Below, piece by piece: positions 8,371-17,750 of a stretch of 64,000 nucleotides of DNA. This DNA is from Pollutimonas bauzanensis (lineage in GTDB: Bacteria > Pseudomonadota > Gammaproteobacteria > Burkholderiales > Burkholderiaceae_B). Made by a program: the position numbers and the translations under genes. The notes below the pieces were generated by a model. It was given only the letters and a program-made list of their open reading frames with translations. It was not told the DNA's origin and did not search any database. The stretch is taken from contig NZ_FQXE01000009.1 of NCBI RefSeq assembly GCF_900129885.1, forward strand, positions 124,001 through 188,000. Reading direction: 5' to 3'. Position 1 is the stretch's first letter, and every line of letters begins with the position of its first letter.

Positions 8371-8502
8371 GCACTCTCTTTTCACCGCCCCGAGGTACTC
8401 GGCGGCGGAATTACAAAAATGTGAGCCAAAGCATGGGCGGCAACAACAGCGGCCGTGCCCTTCCCTGTTGGACACACCTCAGACACCAAGACGGAGCCAT
8501 GT

Positions 8503-9552
8503 ATGCAAAAGCAGCAGACCGCTCTGGACAAGATCAAATCCACGGCCTTGTCCGCCCAACGCAAAGCCATTGAAGCGCAAGCGCGACCGGGCGAATCCAT
8601 TCAGCAAGCGCAGTCCCGATTTTTGCAGGAAAGCGACGAGCCTGAAATGGATAAGCCCAAAAAGCAGGCGGCTCTCAGCACGCTTCGCCAAGCACCCGAT
8701 AGCGACGGCCAGCGCGATTTCTTTATACCGGCCATGTGGGACGTTTCGACTAAAGACAGCCGCTCCCTGATGGATGTGGCGGTCTTTCGTCTTTCCAAGC
8801 GCGATAAACGCGCTGGAGAAACCATTCGCCATGTCCTGGCCGACGGGTATGTGGAAGTAAAGGCCGGGCCTGACGGCATGGCCTCGATCTGGGACTACGA
8901 CATCGTGCTCATGGCCATCTCGTATCTTGCGGAAGGCGCCAAGGCCTATCGGGCCGGCCGAGCCGAGAAGCCTGGGCGGGTGTTCCGTCCACATATTTCA
9001 GACGTGCTTAAATTTTGCCGGCGCTCTGACGGTGGGCGTCAATATGAGGAGATTGAAGCGGCACTGGATCGGCTCAAGAACACCACCTTGAAATTTGTCA
9101 GAACGCGGCCTGGCAAAGGCGGGCGCGTCGTGCGGGAGGCCGATGCCGAAGGGCTGATCAGCAACTACCGGACCATTTCCTATGCAGAGACGGGGCGTTT
9201 GATGAGCGTGGAGATCGAGCTGCCGACCTGGATCTATCGCGAGGTGGTCGATGCCAAGCATCCCGAAGTGCTGACCATCGATCCCGCATTTTTCTTGATC
9301 GACTTAGGCATTGGGCGATTCCTCTATCGGCTCGCCCGACGTGCTGCCGGCCGGGGAAGTGCCAAGTGGTCGTATGAAACGATCTACCAGCGTAGCGGCA
9401 GCACAGGAACATTCAAAAAATTCACCTATGCCCTACGTCAAATCATTGCTGCCAATGATCTTCCCGAGTACACGCTAAGCGAAGAAGGCGGTGTCTCCGG
9501 GCCGCAACTGCTCATGACTCACCGCGGTGCCACGATGGAGCGCCCCGACTAA
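8503..9552 (+). CDS. repA: Plasmid replication initiator (RepA, RPA-like family)
   Basis: The 349-residue protein resembles the replication initiator protein A family of plasmids. The conserved region starts at DFFIPAMWDVSTKDSRSLM and continues through SIWDYDIVLMAISYL, FRPHISDVLKFCRR and LIDLGIGRFLYRLARRAAG, the last probably a winged-helix DNA-binding part. Such proteins bind iterons and melt the origin. The ATG at 8503 is chosen because GGAG at 8493-8496 precedes it at good spacing; an upstream in-frame codon at 8455 lacks one. A long iteron array lies directly downstream, which strongly supports the role. Confidence 0.88.
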   Translation: MQKQQTALDKIKSTALSAQRKAIEAQARPGESIQQAQSRFLQESDEPEMDKPKKQAALSTLRQAPDSDGQRDFFIPAMWDVSTKDSRSLMDVAVFRLSKRDKRAGETIRHVLADGYVEVKAGPDGMASIWDYDIVLMAISYLAEGAKAYRAGRAEKPGRVFRPHISDVLKFCRRSDGGRQYEEIEAALDRLKNTTLKFVRTRPGKGGRVVREADAEGLISNYRTISYAETGRLMSVEIELPTWIYREVVDAKHPEVLTIDPAFFLIDLGIGRFLYRLARRAAGRGSAKWSYETIYQRSGSTGTFKKFTYALRQIIAANDLPEYTLSEEGGVSGPQLLMTHRGATMERPD

Positions 9553-9592
9553 TAGCCTCGCGCCGACGGTGGTGCCGGCGCACGGGGGCCCC

Positions 9593-9678
9593 GGTTCCTT
9601 ATAGACGGAATTGCCTGATCCGAGCGATCCGGGCGGGCAAAGCAATGTCTGATACCGCTGGCGGTTCCTAATGGACGG
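9593..9678 (-). repeat. Two inverted iterons upstream of the main array
   Basis: Reverse-oriented copies of the iteron core lie at 9593-9608 and 9663-9678. They read CCGTCTATAAGGAACC and CCGTCCATTAGGAACC on the minus strand. They lie just after the repA stop and face the main array, so they may serve in control of copy number or handcuffing rather than melting. The role is inferred. Confidence 0.8.
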
Positions 9679-9733
9679 AGCACCGGAAGCTAGACATTCA
9701 TGCCCTATGCCCGTTGCGCATCGCTATCATTAG

Positions 9734-9940
9734 TCGTCCATTAGGAACCGGATGGCCCGTCGATTAGGAACCAAGTTCCGTCCATTGGGAACCGCTTGCC
9801 GTCTATTAGGGGCCCTTGGCCGTCTATTGGGAACCAAACCCCGTCTATTGGGGGCCGCGCACCGTCGATTGGGAACCGCCGGCCGTCCATTGGGAACTTT
9901 TCGCCGTCTATCAGGAACCGTCCACCGTCGATCAGGAACC
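9734..9940 (+). repeat. Origin iteron block 1, ten copies
   Basis: Ten direct copies of a 16-base core close to CCGTCTATTGGGAACC start at 9734, 9757, 9778, 9799, 9820, 9841, 9862, 9883, 9904 and 9925. The period is exactly 21 bases apart from one 23-base step, two DNA turns, so the initiator would bind one face of the helix. The fixed parts are CCGTC and GGAACC; the middle varies. The repeats create artificial open frames on both strands, which are not genes. Confidence 0.95.
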
Positions 9941-9985
9941 TTGGGGCGAAAAAGCGCCTCAAACGGCCCTTTTCGCTTCCAAATC

Positions 9986-10211
9986 TGTGGATACTTCCGT
10001 CGATTGGGAACCGTTTTCCGTCTTTTAGGAACTAAAACCCGTCTATTGGGAACCGCGCCCCGTCCTTTAGGAACCAAAACCCGTGTATTGGGAACCGGCC
10101 ATCTTCGTATCGCATTGTTTTCAAAAGGTTTTTTGGCGTTTTTTTTGTCTAAAACATTAAAACTTATTTAAAACATTAATGTCCAAAATGCGACTTCCTG
10201 GCTGTGGACAA
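9986..10211. other. Replication origin core: DnaA-like boxes and AT-rich region
   Basis: TGTGGATAC at 9986-9994 and TGTGGACAA at 10203-10211 are one mismatch from the DnaA box in reverse orientation. Between 10110 and 10195 the sequence is very AT-rich, with long T and A runs and two copies of AAAACATTAA spaced about 18 bases apart. Together with the flanking iterons this is the likely melting site (oriV). Confidence 0.8.
9997..10096 (+). repeat. Origin iteron block 2, five copies
   Basis: Five more direct copies of the iteron core start at 9997, 10018, 10039, 10060 and 10081, again with a 21-base period. They are separated from block 1 by 56 bases that contain a DnaA-box-like TGTGGATA. They directly precede an AT-rich segment, as expected for the initiator-loading side of an iteron origin. 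Confidence 0.95.
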
Positions 10212-10249
10212 ATCGGCGAGCAGGCCTGCGCGACCGCCAATTCACTGTG

Positions 10250-10609
10250 CCGACGCCATCGGGTGATTGACGATCGCGCGCCTACCCTCCGGTCGCTGCG
10301 CTCCCTGCGCCCCGACGCCTGAAGGCGTCGGCCTGAAAACATAAAAAGAGTCCCCACCCTTTCGCCGAAGGCTTCAGGGCGGGGAAAGGCAGACCCCTAG
10401 CACCGGGGGCTTGCAGCCCCCCTGTCGGTTGCGGCAAACCCGGCCGCAACCGTGCTTCGACCCCCCGGGGCACCCCTTCGGGGTTCCCCCGCCGCCCGCA
10501 GGCGGCGGCCCCCCCTCCCCTCAAACCCCGTCATCGGAACAAGCCCTGCGCCTGCTCTCGTGGCGACCGTGGCGGTGGCCACGAAACCGATTTTTGTTCA
10601 GGAGTTTCC
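10250..10609. other. Non-coding, hairpin-rich GC segment before stbB
   Basis: No convincing gene is present. The segment holds several inverted repeats, for example CGACGCCTGAAGGCGTCG near 10313, GGGGGCTTGCAGCCCCCC near 10403, and nested GC hairpins at 10468-10515. In related transfer systems the origin of transfer lies close to the stb and relaxase genes, so this is one of two candidate oriT-bearing stretches; the nick site is not recognised. Confidence 0.5.
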
Positions 10610-11317
10610 ATGAGAATCGCAGTAGTGAACTTATCCGGCTCCGTCGGCAAGACGGTTGCTACCAGCCATCTGCTCGCACCTCGCGTACCGGGCGCGGAGA
10701 TCATCGCAGTCGAGTCCACCAACGAAAGTGCGGCGGATCTGGGCCTAAGCGTGGATCAGCTGCGTGGCGAACATTTCGGCAAGCTCTTTCGCAAGCTGCT
10801 CATCGCCCGCGCGGCCATCGTGGACGTTGGCGCCTCCAACATCGAGGATTTCCTTGCAGAATTGAACAAGTACGACCAGGCCCAGGCCGAGATCGATTAC
10901 TACGTGCTGCCTGTCGTTGCCTCGGGCAAAGCACAACGCGAAACGATCAAAACGATCGAGGCGCTGGCGGCGGCCGGCGTCGATCGCCAGCGTATCCGCA
11001 TCCTGTTCAACCGCGTAGACGTGCAAGCCAGAGATGAATTCGAAGCGATTTTCGCCTACGAAAAATTCTCGGCCACTTTTCTGGCGAACCCGGACGCCCG
11101 GGTGCTGGAAAGCGAAGTGTTCGATCTGCTGGCCAACAGGCGCCTGACCATCGAAGCGGTCTTGGCCGACCAAAACGACTACCGGCGGCAGCTTCGCGAG
11201 ACCGATCCGCACGATCAAGAGCAAATCGAACGATTGAGCGACCTGATCGCATTGCGAAGCCTGGCCAGACCGGTCAATCGGCAGCTCGACCAGGCTTTCA
11301 TCGCGCTCTTTTCGTAG
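10610..11317 (+). CDS. StbB-like ParA-family ATPase
   Basis: This 235-residue protein is a small ParA-like ATPase with the deviant Walker A NLSGSVGKTVATS at residues 6-18. It resembles StbB of IncW-type plasmids, encoded next to the transfer genes and linked there to plasmid stability and conjugation. A switch-like region IVDVGASNIEDFL follows, and VLPVV then LFNRVDV match the later strands of the fold. The ATG at 10610 has CAGGAG upstream. It starts the stb-coupling protein-relaxase operon. StbB is favoured over TraL by the neighbourhood. Confidence 0.75.
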   Translation: MRIAVVNLSGSVGKTVATSHLLAPRVPGAEIIAVESTNESAADLGLSVDQLRGEHFGKLFRKLLIARAAIVDVGASNIEDFLAELNKYDQAQAEIDYYVLPVVASGKAQRETIKTIEALAAAGVDRQRIRILFNRVDVQARDEFEAIFAYEKFSATFLANPDARVLESEVFDLLANRRLTIEAVLADQNDYRRQLRETDPHDQEQIERLSDLIALRSLARPVNRQLDQAFIALFS

Positions 11318-11325
11318 GCGCGGCC

Positions 11326-11718
11326 ATGCAATCCGAGCCCGAGAACACGCCGCCGCCACGCTCCAAGCTTGAGTACATGTACCGCGATCTGCTGGTCGAA
11401 TGTGATCGATTGTTAACGCGCAACGAGGCGTTGGCCACCCAGATCCGCGACACCGCAATGAGCTTGGGGGCCCTGCCCACCGTCCTACGCCAATCAGCAT
11501 CCACGATCGCGGTGCAGGCCAGCAGCCAGGCCAATCGCCAGATTCAGGATGCCACTCAGACACTTGTGGCGGCCGATCGAGCACTGCAACGCGCGCATCA
11601 AGCCTTGCATCGGGCGAGCCTGCGAAATGCGTGGTTCGTGGCCTGCGTATCGGCTCTGTGCGGCCTTGCGGGCGGACTACTGAGCGCCTTGATCGTCGTG
11701 GTGTTGATGCAGGGCTGA
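11326..11718 (+). CDS. Small coiled-coil membrane protein (StbC-like position)
   Basis: The 130-residue protein has a long helical N-terminal part rich in Ala, Gln and Arg, likely a coiled coil at residues 15-95, and a C-terminal transmembrane region (WFVACVSALCGLAGGLLSALIVVVLM). It follows the StbB-like gene by eight bases and precedes the coupling protein gene, the place of StbC or TraM/MobB-type accessory proteins in other plasmids. Sequence similarity to a named family is not certain. It may link the relaxosome to the membrane. Confidence 0.6.
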   Translation: MQSEPENTPPPRSKLEYMYRDLLVECDRLLTRNEALATQIRDTAMSLGALPTVLRQSASTIAVQASSQANRQIQDATQTLVAADRALQRAHQALHRASLRNAWFVACVSALCGLAGGLLSALIVVVLMQG

Positions 11719-11768
11719 CCCGCCACCACGCGGAGCATCCCCCCCTGAATTAGCCTTGGAGAGCATAC

Positions 11769-13403
11769 ATGGCCCCCGATCTCCGCCGGCGCATCATCCG
11801 ATTCGCGCTGCTTATTCTGCCGCTATCGAGCTGGTTGCTCACGGCGATGTATCTAAGCGGCACCTCGCCACGTTCGGTCAATTGGCTCTTGGTGTCACAT
11901 TGGCTGCGCGCAACGCCTCAACACACAGGCTTGCTCGCCGCCTTGGCCGCCGGCGTGGTGTTGAGCTTCCTGCTGGCTTTTTCATTAAAGAAAATTTCGA
12001 AAAGCGAGGGTTTTGATGGCGCGGGGTATAAACGCTACATCCGCGGGACCCAAGTCGTGTCATTCAAACGGTTGACACGCCTGTGCATAGAGCGCAACAA
12101 GCGTCAAGTCGAGATTGCTGGCGTACCCATGCCCACATCGGTTGAAAACCTGCATGTGCTGCTCAACGGCGCCACGGGCTCGGGCAAGTCCGTGCTATTA
12201 CGGCCCTTGATTTATTCCGCGCTCAAGCGTGGGGACCGCGCGGTCATCGTTGATCCGAACGGTGACTTGTACAGCAAGTTCGGCCGCTCGGACGACGTGC
12301 TGCTCAATCCCTACGACGAGAGAACTCAGAAGTGGATGTACTTCAATGAGGTGCGGGCCGATTTCGATTGGAAGCGCCTCGTCTATTCGATCGTGCCGTT
12401 AGGCGTTGACGCCAATGCCGAAGAGTGGAATAGCTTTGGCCGCCTGCTGCTAAGCGCCGTTTCGCGCAAGCTATTCGAGATGAATGTGCATGACATCGAC
12501 CAGGTGAACTACTGGTGTTGCGAAGCGCCGTTCAAAGAAATCCAGGCATTCTTGAAGGGTACCGAGGCGCAATCGCTCTTTGCTGGCGCGTCCGAATCGA
12601 CAAGGGCCTTTGACAGCGCGCGCTTTGTGCTCTCGAACAAGCTTTCCGAGCATCGGGCCATGCCGGCGGGCGGCTTTAGTATCCGCGACTGGATGGAGCA
12701 CGGACGGGGCAGCCTCTACATCACCTGGCGCGAAGATATGAAGACAGCCATGAAGCCCTTGCTATCGGCCTGGGTCGATATCTTTTGCTCGTCCATTCTA
12801 TCCATGCCGGAAAGCGCGGTGCGCCGCTGGTGGCTGGTGATCGATGAGCTGGCATCGCTGGAAAAGCTCGCCTCATTGGTAGACGTTCTAACCAAAGGTC
12901 GAAAACACGGTGTACGAGTGGTGGCAGGCCTGCAGGCGGTATCTCAGCTTGCCGCAATCTACGGCAAGGACATGGCCCAAACGCTGCGCGCGTGTTTTCG
13001 CAACCTGGTTGTGCTGGGCGGCTCCAAGACCGATGCCGAGACGGCCAAGGAAATGTCCACGGCACTGGGCGAACACGAAGTCGCCCGGCCCGAATACACC
13101 GACTCGCGCAATCCCGGCGGATCTCGCGGTACGAGCGAACGCCTGGTGCGCCAGACCGAGCCCGTCGTGACTCCGGCCCAAATTCAGGCACTTGCGGCAT
13201 TGACCGGCTATGTCGCGTTTGCCGAAGACCGGCCGATTGCAAAATTTGTCCTCAAACCGATTTCATTTATCACAAAGAACCCCCCTTTTATCGAGCGCAG
13301 CGATATAAGCGTGGGCCGCGCATCGAGCACATCCTGGGGTTCTGAAGACGGCACAACGCCATGGAGCTTCAATGATCTCCCTGCAGATACTACACAAGGG
13401 TAA
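11769..13403 (+). CDS. trwB: Type IV coupling protein (TrwB/VirD4-like)
   Basis: The 544-residue protein has two N-terminal transmembrane helices (about residues 8-28 and 57-78), then a RecA-like domain with Walker A GATGSGKSVLL near residue 135, the typical IVDPNGDLYSKF, and Walker B (WWLVIDELASLEKL). Coupling proteins recruit the relaxosome and pump the DNA strand through the T4SS. The start has GGAGAG upstream. Its 3' end overlaps the relaxase gene by 32 bases, suggesting coupled translation. Confidence 0.93.
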   Translation: MAPDLRRRIIRFALLILPLSSWLLTAMYLSGTSPRSVNWLLVSHWLRATPQHTGLLAALAAGVVLSFLLAFSLKKISKSEGFDGAGYKRYIRGTQVVSFKRLTRLCIERNKRQVEIAGVPMPTSVENLHVLLNGATGSGKSVLLRPLIYSALKRGDRAVIVDPNGDLYSKFGRSDDVLLNPYDERTQKWMYFNEVRADFDWKRLVYSIVPLGVDANAEEWNSFGRLLLSAVSRKLFEMNVHDIDQVNYWCCEAPFKEIQAFLKGTEAQSLFAGASESTRAFDSARFVLSNKLSEHRAMPAGGFSIRDWMEHGRGSLYITWREDMKTAMKPLLSAWVDIFCSSILSMPESAVRRWWLVIDELASLEKLASLVDVLTKGRKHGVRVVAGLQAVSQLAAIYGKDMAQTLRACFRNLVVLGGSKTDAETAKEMSTALGEHEVARPEYTDSRNPGGSRGTSERLVRQTEPVVTPAQIQALAALTGYVAFAEDRPIAKFVLKPISFITKNPPFIERSDISVGRASSTSWGSEDGTTPWSFNDLPADTTQG

Positions 13404-16400
13404 TGCCGCGAAAGCCGGTCATTACTACGCTGACCAGAAAGATGACTATTACAGCCGCGACGGCAACTCGGCCCAATGGCAAGGCCAGGGCGCCGAATTG
13501 GTCGGACTGACTGGAGAGGTGGCACCAGCGCAGTTTGTCGCGGCGATGCGCGGCGATTTCGGACCCGACGTGCAGTTGTCACGTTCTATCCGAAAGGACG
13601 CAAAAGCGCGGGCCGCGATGGATGTGACGTTCTCCGCGCCCAAATCGGTCAGCATACAGGCCCTGGTCGGCAAGGACGCGACGGTGCTGGCCGCGCACGA
13701 TCATGCGGTGACCAAAACCCTCGAATTCCTTGAAAAGGAGCTTATCCGCGCGCGTCAGAAAGAGAATGGGGAAACGCGTACGGAAAAGACGGCCAACGCC
13801 ATTATGGCCAAGTTTCGGCACGAAACGGCTCGCCCCACCGATTTTGATGAAGCCGACCCGCAGTTGCATACGCACACGCTGGTGATGAATGTCACGCAGC
13901 GCGCCGACGGCGCCTGGGTGTCAGTCAGCAATGAGGAGATCTATCGGGCCAAGCGCATGCTCGATGCCATTTACAAAAACGAAATGGCGACCTATCTGGA
14001 AAAGGCGGGTTACGCACTGCGCTATGAAAAGGACAATTTCGAACTCGCGCATATCAGCCGCGAGCATATCGAGCAGTTTTCCAAGCGCGGGATGACGGTC
14101 CAGGCAGAACTCGCCAAGATGGGCAAGACCCGCAAAACAGCCAGCCGCGAACTCAAGCAGACGATCACCCTTGCCACCCGCAACGAAAAACGACCGGAGA
14201 TCACCCGCGACGCGTTAAATGCGGGATGGCAACGGCAGGCACTGGAATTGGACATCGATTTTGGCGCGGCGCGCAAGAACGTGGGGTTTGAGCGTGGCGA
14301 CCGGGCCATTGTAGATCGCGGCACCCCGGGTGCAGGTAGAGCCCGCGGCTCTGGCCGAAATCCGCGAGACCTTGGGCCTGTTGCGCCAGAGGATCGACAT
14401 GGGCCTGACCGTGATCGCCGCTATCCCGGTCCGCGAGACGCTGGCGAACCGCTGGTTCCGAGCCAAGCCCCGAATGGCCAGGGTCGTGAGGTGATTCAGA
14501 GGCTACGCGGACGCATCGCCGAGGAATGCGTGGACTGGGCCATTCGGCACATTGCCGAACGTGAGTCGGTGATGACCGAAAAACAGATCTTGGAAGCCGC
14601 CATGGAGCATGCCATGGGTGCCGGCGCGACGTTTTGGGAACTCAAGCAGGCGATCCACGCCGCGGTAGCCCGAGGCCATCTGGTCCAAGGCGCACCGGTC
14701 TATCGTTCCAATCTGCTCCAAAGCAATGAAATTACCCTATCACGCGAGGCCTGGATACAAAGGATGGTCCACGAGGGTGCCACGCTAGACGAAGCCCGTA
14801 GAAACGTGCGCCGCGCCATTGCGATGGGCGGTTTAGTGCTCGACGATACGCGATACACCACTCAGGCGGCTCGGGAGCGCGAGAAGCGCATTTTGCAAAT
14901 CGAGCGGGAAGGTCGTGGCAAGATGCCGGCCGTCCTGTCCCAAGAGGCCGCCCACCGAGCACTGTCTAACAAGGGGCTCAAGCCGGGCCAACTGGCCGCC
15001 GCCCAGCTTATCGTAACCTCGGCAGATCGAATCGTAGGGGTCCAGGGCCTCGCAGGCGTCGGTAAATCCCATATGCTCAAATACGTCAAAGAAGCGACAC
15101 AAGGGACCGACTACACCGTGCGATCGATCGCGCCCTATGGGTCGCAAGTCAAGGCGTTGCGCGTGGTAGGCGTAGAAGCCGTGACTGTCGCCTCGATGCT
15201 GCAAGCCCATACCAATCGTTTCGAACTCGACAAAAACACGGTGCTGGTTGTCGACGAGGCCGGAGTCGTCCCGACGCGGCAGATGGAGCAGATCATGCGT
15301 CGCGCTGAGAAGGCTGGCGCGCGAGTCGTTTTACTGGGAGACATCGCCCAGACCAAAGCGATCGAAGCCGGGCGTCCCCTGCATCAGCTGCAGGACGCCG
15401 GCATGCAAACGGCGCATATGGGCGACATCGTTCGACAAAAGAATCCTGTTCTCAAGCGCGCGGTTGAGCTTGCCGCAGAAGGCAACGCTTCGCAGGCGTT
15501 GCACGTACTGCAAACAAAGCTGCAGGCCGTCCAGGAAATTAAGGACAGCCAGGCGCGCTATGAACGGATCGCGGACAGTTATGCGAGTCTGTCTGTTGAT
15601 GAGCAGCGCCAGACCTTAATCATTACAGGCACGAACGCGTCGCGCAATGCCATCAATAATCAAGTGCATGCCAAGCTGGGGCTCGCCGGCAAAGGGTTTG
15701 ATTATGCCCTGCTCACACGGATCGATACGACACAAGCTCAACGCCGATCGGCCAAGTATTACCAGTTGGGCAATGTTATCCAACCGGAGCGGGCGTATAA
15801 GAACGGCCTCGAGCCGGATGCGCAGTATGTTGTAACCGCCATTGACACCGGGCGCAACCGCATCGCCGTCGCTCATCTGGTAACGGGAGAGCGCATCGAG
15901 TTCAACCCATCACGCTCGACCAAACTGTCCGTTTACGATCGAGTCGAAGCCGAACTTTCGGCGGGCGAGGTGGTGCGGGTGACCCGCAACGATGCCAGGC
16001 TGGATCTCGTCAACGGCGAACGCTACACGGTGCTCGCGGTCACACCCGGTACAGTCAAGCTGGGCCGGCTCGATGCGGACGGCAACATCCTGCGCGAAGT
16101 AGGGCTGATCGGCGATCTGGAATCTCACCCCTTGCACTTGGATCGGGCCTACGCTTCGACGGTGCATAGCGCGCAGGGCCTATCGGAAACCGGCGTCATC
16201 CTGAATCAGGAGACATTCAGCCGCACCACGAAATCGGACGTATTCTACGTGGCGATCTCGCGTGAAAAGGAGTGGATTCAGGTCTACACCGACGATATAA
16301 CCAAGCTGCCATTCGCCGTGTCGCGCACTGAAGAAAAGTCTGCCGCCCTCGATATCGGCATTGCCGCGAAAGTCCATCAATCCGTGCAGGGCTATGAAGC

Positions 16401-16440
16401 CGGGCCTACGAGGCCGACGCCTCACACCCATACCTTATGA
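13372..16440 (+). CDS. trwC: TrwC-like conjugative relaxase-helicase (MOBF)
   Basis: This 1022-residue bifunctional protein nicks oriT and unwinds the transferred strand. The N-terminal relaxase domain has HYYADQKDDYY at residues 17-27, giving catalytic tyrosines at 18 and 26 as in TrwC, and a histidine triad (H150, H166, H168 in QLHTHT). The helicase part carries Walker A GLAGVGKSH near residue 560, Walker B VLVVDEAG near 624, and late motifs including YASTVHSAQGLSETG. The ATG at 13372 has GGAG six bases or so upstream. All expected catalytic residues are present. Confidence 0.95.
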   Translation: MISLQILHKGNAAKAGHYYADQKDDYYSRDGNSAQWQGQGAELVGLTGEVAPAQFVAAMRGDFGPDVQLSRSIRKDAKARAAMDVTFSAPKSVSIQALVGKDATVLAAHDHAVTKTLEFLEKELIRARQKENGETRTEKTANAIMAKFRHETARPTDFDEADPQLHTHTLVMNVTQRADGAWVSVSNEEIYRAKRMLDAIYKNEMATYLEKAGYALRYEKDNFELAHISREHIEQFSKRGMTVQAELAKMGKTRKTASRELKQTITLATRNEKRPEITRDALNAGWQRQALELDIDFGAARKNVGFERGDRAIVDRGTPGAGRARGSGRNPRDLGPVAPEDRHGPDRDRRYPGPRDAGEPLVPSQAPNGQGREVIQRLRGRIAEECVDWAIRHIAERESVMTEKQILEAAMEHAMGAGATFWELKQAIHAAVARGHLVQGAPVYRSNLLQSNEITLSREAWIQRMVHEGATLDEARRNVRRAIAMGGLVLDDTRYTTQAAREREKRILQIEREGRGKMPAVLSQEAAHRALSNKGLKPGQLAAAQLIVTSADRIVGVQGLAGVGKSHMLKYVKEATQGTDYTVRSIAPYGSQVKALRVVGVEAVTVASMLQAHTNRFELDKNTVLVVDEAGVVPTRQMEQIMRRAEKAGARVVLLGDIAQTKAIEAGRPLHQLQDAGMQTAHMGDIVRQKNPVLKRAVELAAEGNASQALHVLQTKLQAVQEIKDSQARYERIADSYASLSVDEQRQTLIITGTNASRNAINNQVHAKLGLAGKGFDYALLTRIDTTQAQRRSAKYYQLGNVIQPERAYKNGLEPDAQYVVTAIDTGRNRIAVAHLVTGERIEFNPSRSTKLSVYDRVEAELSAGEVVRVTRNDARLDLVNGERYTVLAVTPGTVKLGRLDADGNILREVGLIGDLESHPLHLDRAYASTVHSAQGLSETGVILNQETFSRTTKSDVFYVAISREKEWIQVYTDDITKLPFAVSRTEEKSAALDIGIAAKVHQSVQGYEAGPTRPTPHTHTL

Positions 16441-16628
16441 TCGGTCAAGGATACCTACTATGGCGCGTGATGTAATGGCGATCCATGTTTTTGGAATCGT
16501 ACTTAGCTGATTGCGCACGAATGGCCAAACGACGACACCCATCTGCGGAGTTGTCCGGTTTGGGCCAGCGGTACGGGCGGATGATTTTGGCAGGGATCCG
16601 AACTGGCGACGACATGAGGAGGTTAAAA

Positions 16629-16949
16629 ATGAATGAAACTTTTGCGATTGAACGCCTCGTGCTGCAGGTGAGAGAGTATGCCAGTGGGCGAGCGACGGAT
16701 GTTGCGCGAGGGGCTGAGACGCCGAAGCTTGCCGCCCTTCTTCTCCAGAAGTATGGGGCAGGTGTGATCGACGCGGTTGCAACGATCTTCGATAGCCCCC
16801 GAGTGGCGGACCCTATTAACCGCGTGGTAGATGAGGAGACGGCCTTAATTGATCCCCTGATATTGCCCCTGTTTTCCGTAGTCCTTAGCGCCGGGATCAG
16901 GCAGCGATTTTATATTGACTCGCGTGCCAGCGTTTTTCGTATTCCATAG
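16629..16949 (+). CDS. Unknown protein gene truncated by a decayed IS3 element
   Basis: The start at 16629 has an excellent AGGAGG at 16617-16622. The frame runs 106 residues, but the last dozen or so (from about IDSRASVFRIP) read into the IS3-like sequence, so the natural C-terminus is lost. The remaining part is helical with a hydrophobic stretch (LILPLFSVVLSAGI). I do not recognise the family. It is the first gene after the relaxase and is probably a damaged plasmid backbone gene. Confidence 0.5.
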   Translation: MNETFAIERLVLQVREYASGRATDVARGAETPKLAALLLQKYGAGVIDAVATIFDSPRVADPINRVVDEETALIDPLILPLFSVVLSAGIRQRFYIDSRASVFRIP

Positions 16950-17740
16950 GGCTGACGTAGCCCAATGACGAGTGTAATCGTCGATGGTTATAGAACGATA
17001 TCCAGTCCATCACGGCAGCGATAGCTTGGCGATGGGAGCGGAATTTCCGGCCCTCCAGGCATGCCAGCTTGAGCCGCCCAGAAGCTTTCCGTTGGGGAAT
17101 TGTCCCAGCAGTCGCCTTTTCTGCTCATGGAGGCACGTATCTTCCACGCACGCAGGGTTTGCTGGAATTCATGGCTGCAATACTGGCTGCCTCTGTCACT
17201 GTGGAAGATCAGCCCCGCCGCTGGTCGCCGACGCAAGCATGCCATCGTCAAGGCACCCTTGACCAGCGAAGTCTGCATGTGAGGCTTCAGACTCCAGCCC
17301 ACGACCTGACGGCTGAACAGATCGACCACCGCAGCCAGATACAGCCATCCCTCCTCGGTAGGCAGGTAGGTGATGTCACTGCACCAGACCCGATCCGGTG
17401 CCGCGGTGGAGAACTGCCGCTGCACCAAGTTCGGGGCCACGGGTAACGCATGCCGGCTTTCGGTCGTGGCAACATACCGGCGTTTGGCCTTGCCACGAAT
17501 GCCGTGCGCCTGCATGAGCAATCGGACACGTTCCTTGCCCACCCGCAGGCCGCGACGACGCAACTCGTGATAGACGCGCGGCCAGCCATATTCCTCCTTC
17601 ACCTCGCGGTGAATGGCTCGGATATGTACAAGCAGTCTCTGATCGGCAATCGGGCGGACCCAGGCACCTTCCCGGAGCGTTGCCAGCCGTAGAATCCGCT
17701 TTCGCTAACAGACAGCACTCGGCACATCGCTCTCATAGGC
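16925..17740 (-). pseudogene. IS3 orfB transposase with several frameshifts
   Basis: The rve/DDE integrase core is readable: RVWCSDITYLPTEEGWLYL with the first Asp, FHSDRGSQYCSHEF with the second, and SRKGDCWDNSPTESFW with the Glu. The frame breaks before residue VKEEYGWPRV (near 17660) and again directly after the Glu motif, where GRLKLACLEGRKFRSH continues in a shifted frame to the end. Two breaks in orfB plus one in orfA argue for an inactive copy. Confidence 0.8.
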
Positions 17741-17750
17741 CGATGGCCTT

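Noticed and set aside
9734-10096. CRISPR-like array
   Set aside because: The unit is 16 bases with only five-base gaps at a fixed 21-base period, no spacers, and it adjoins a rep gene; it is an iteron array.
9730-10171. Long open frames on both strands across the iteron array
   Set aside because: They arise from the 21-base repeat, which is a multiple of three; the peptides are simple repeats with no ribosome sites.
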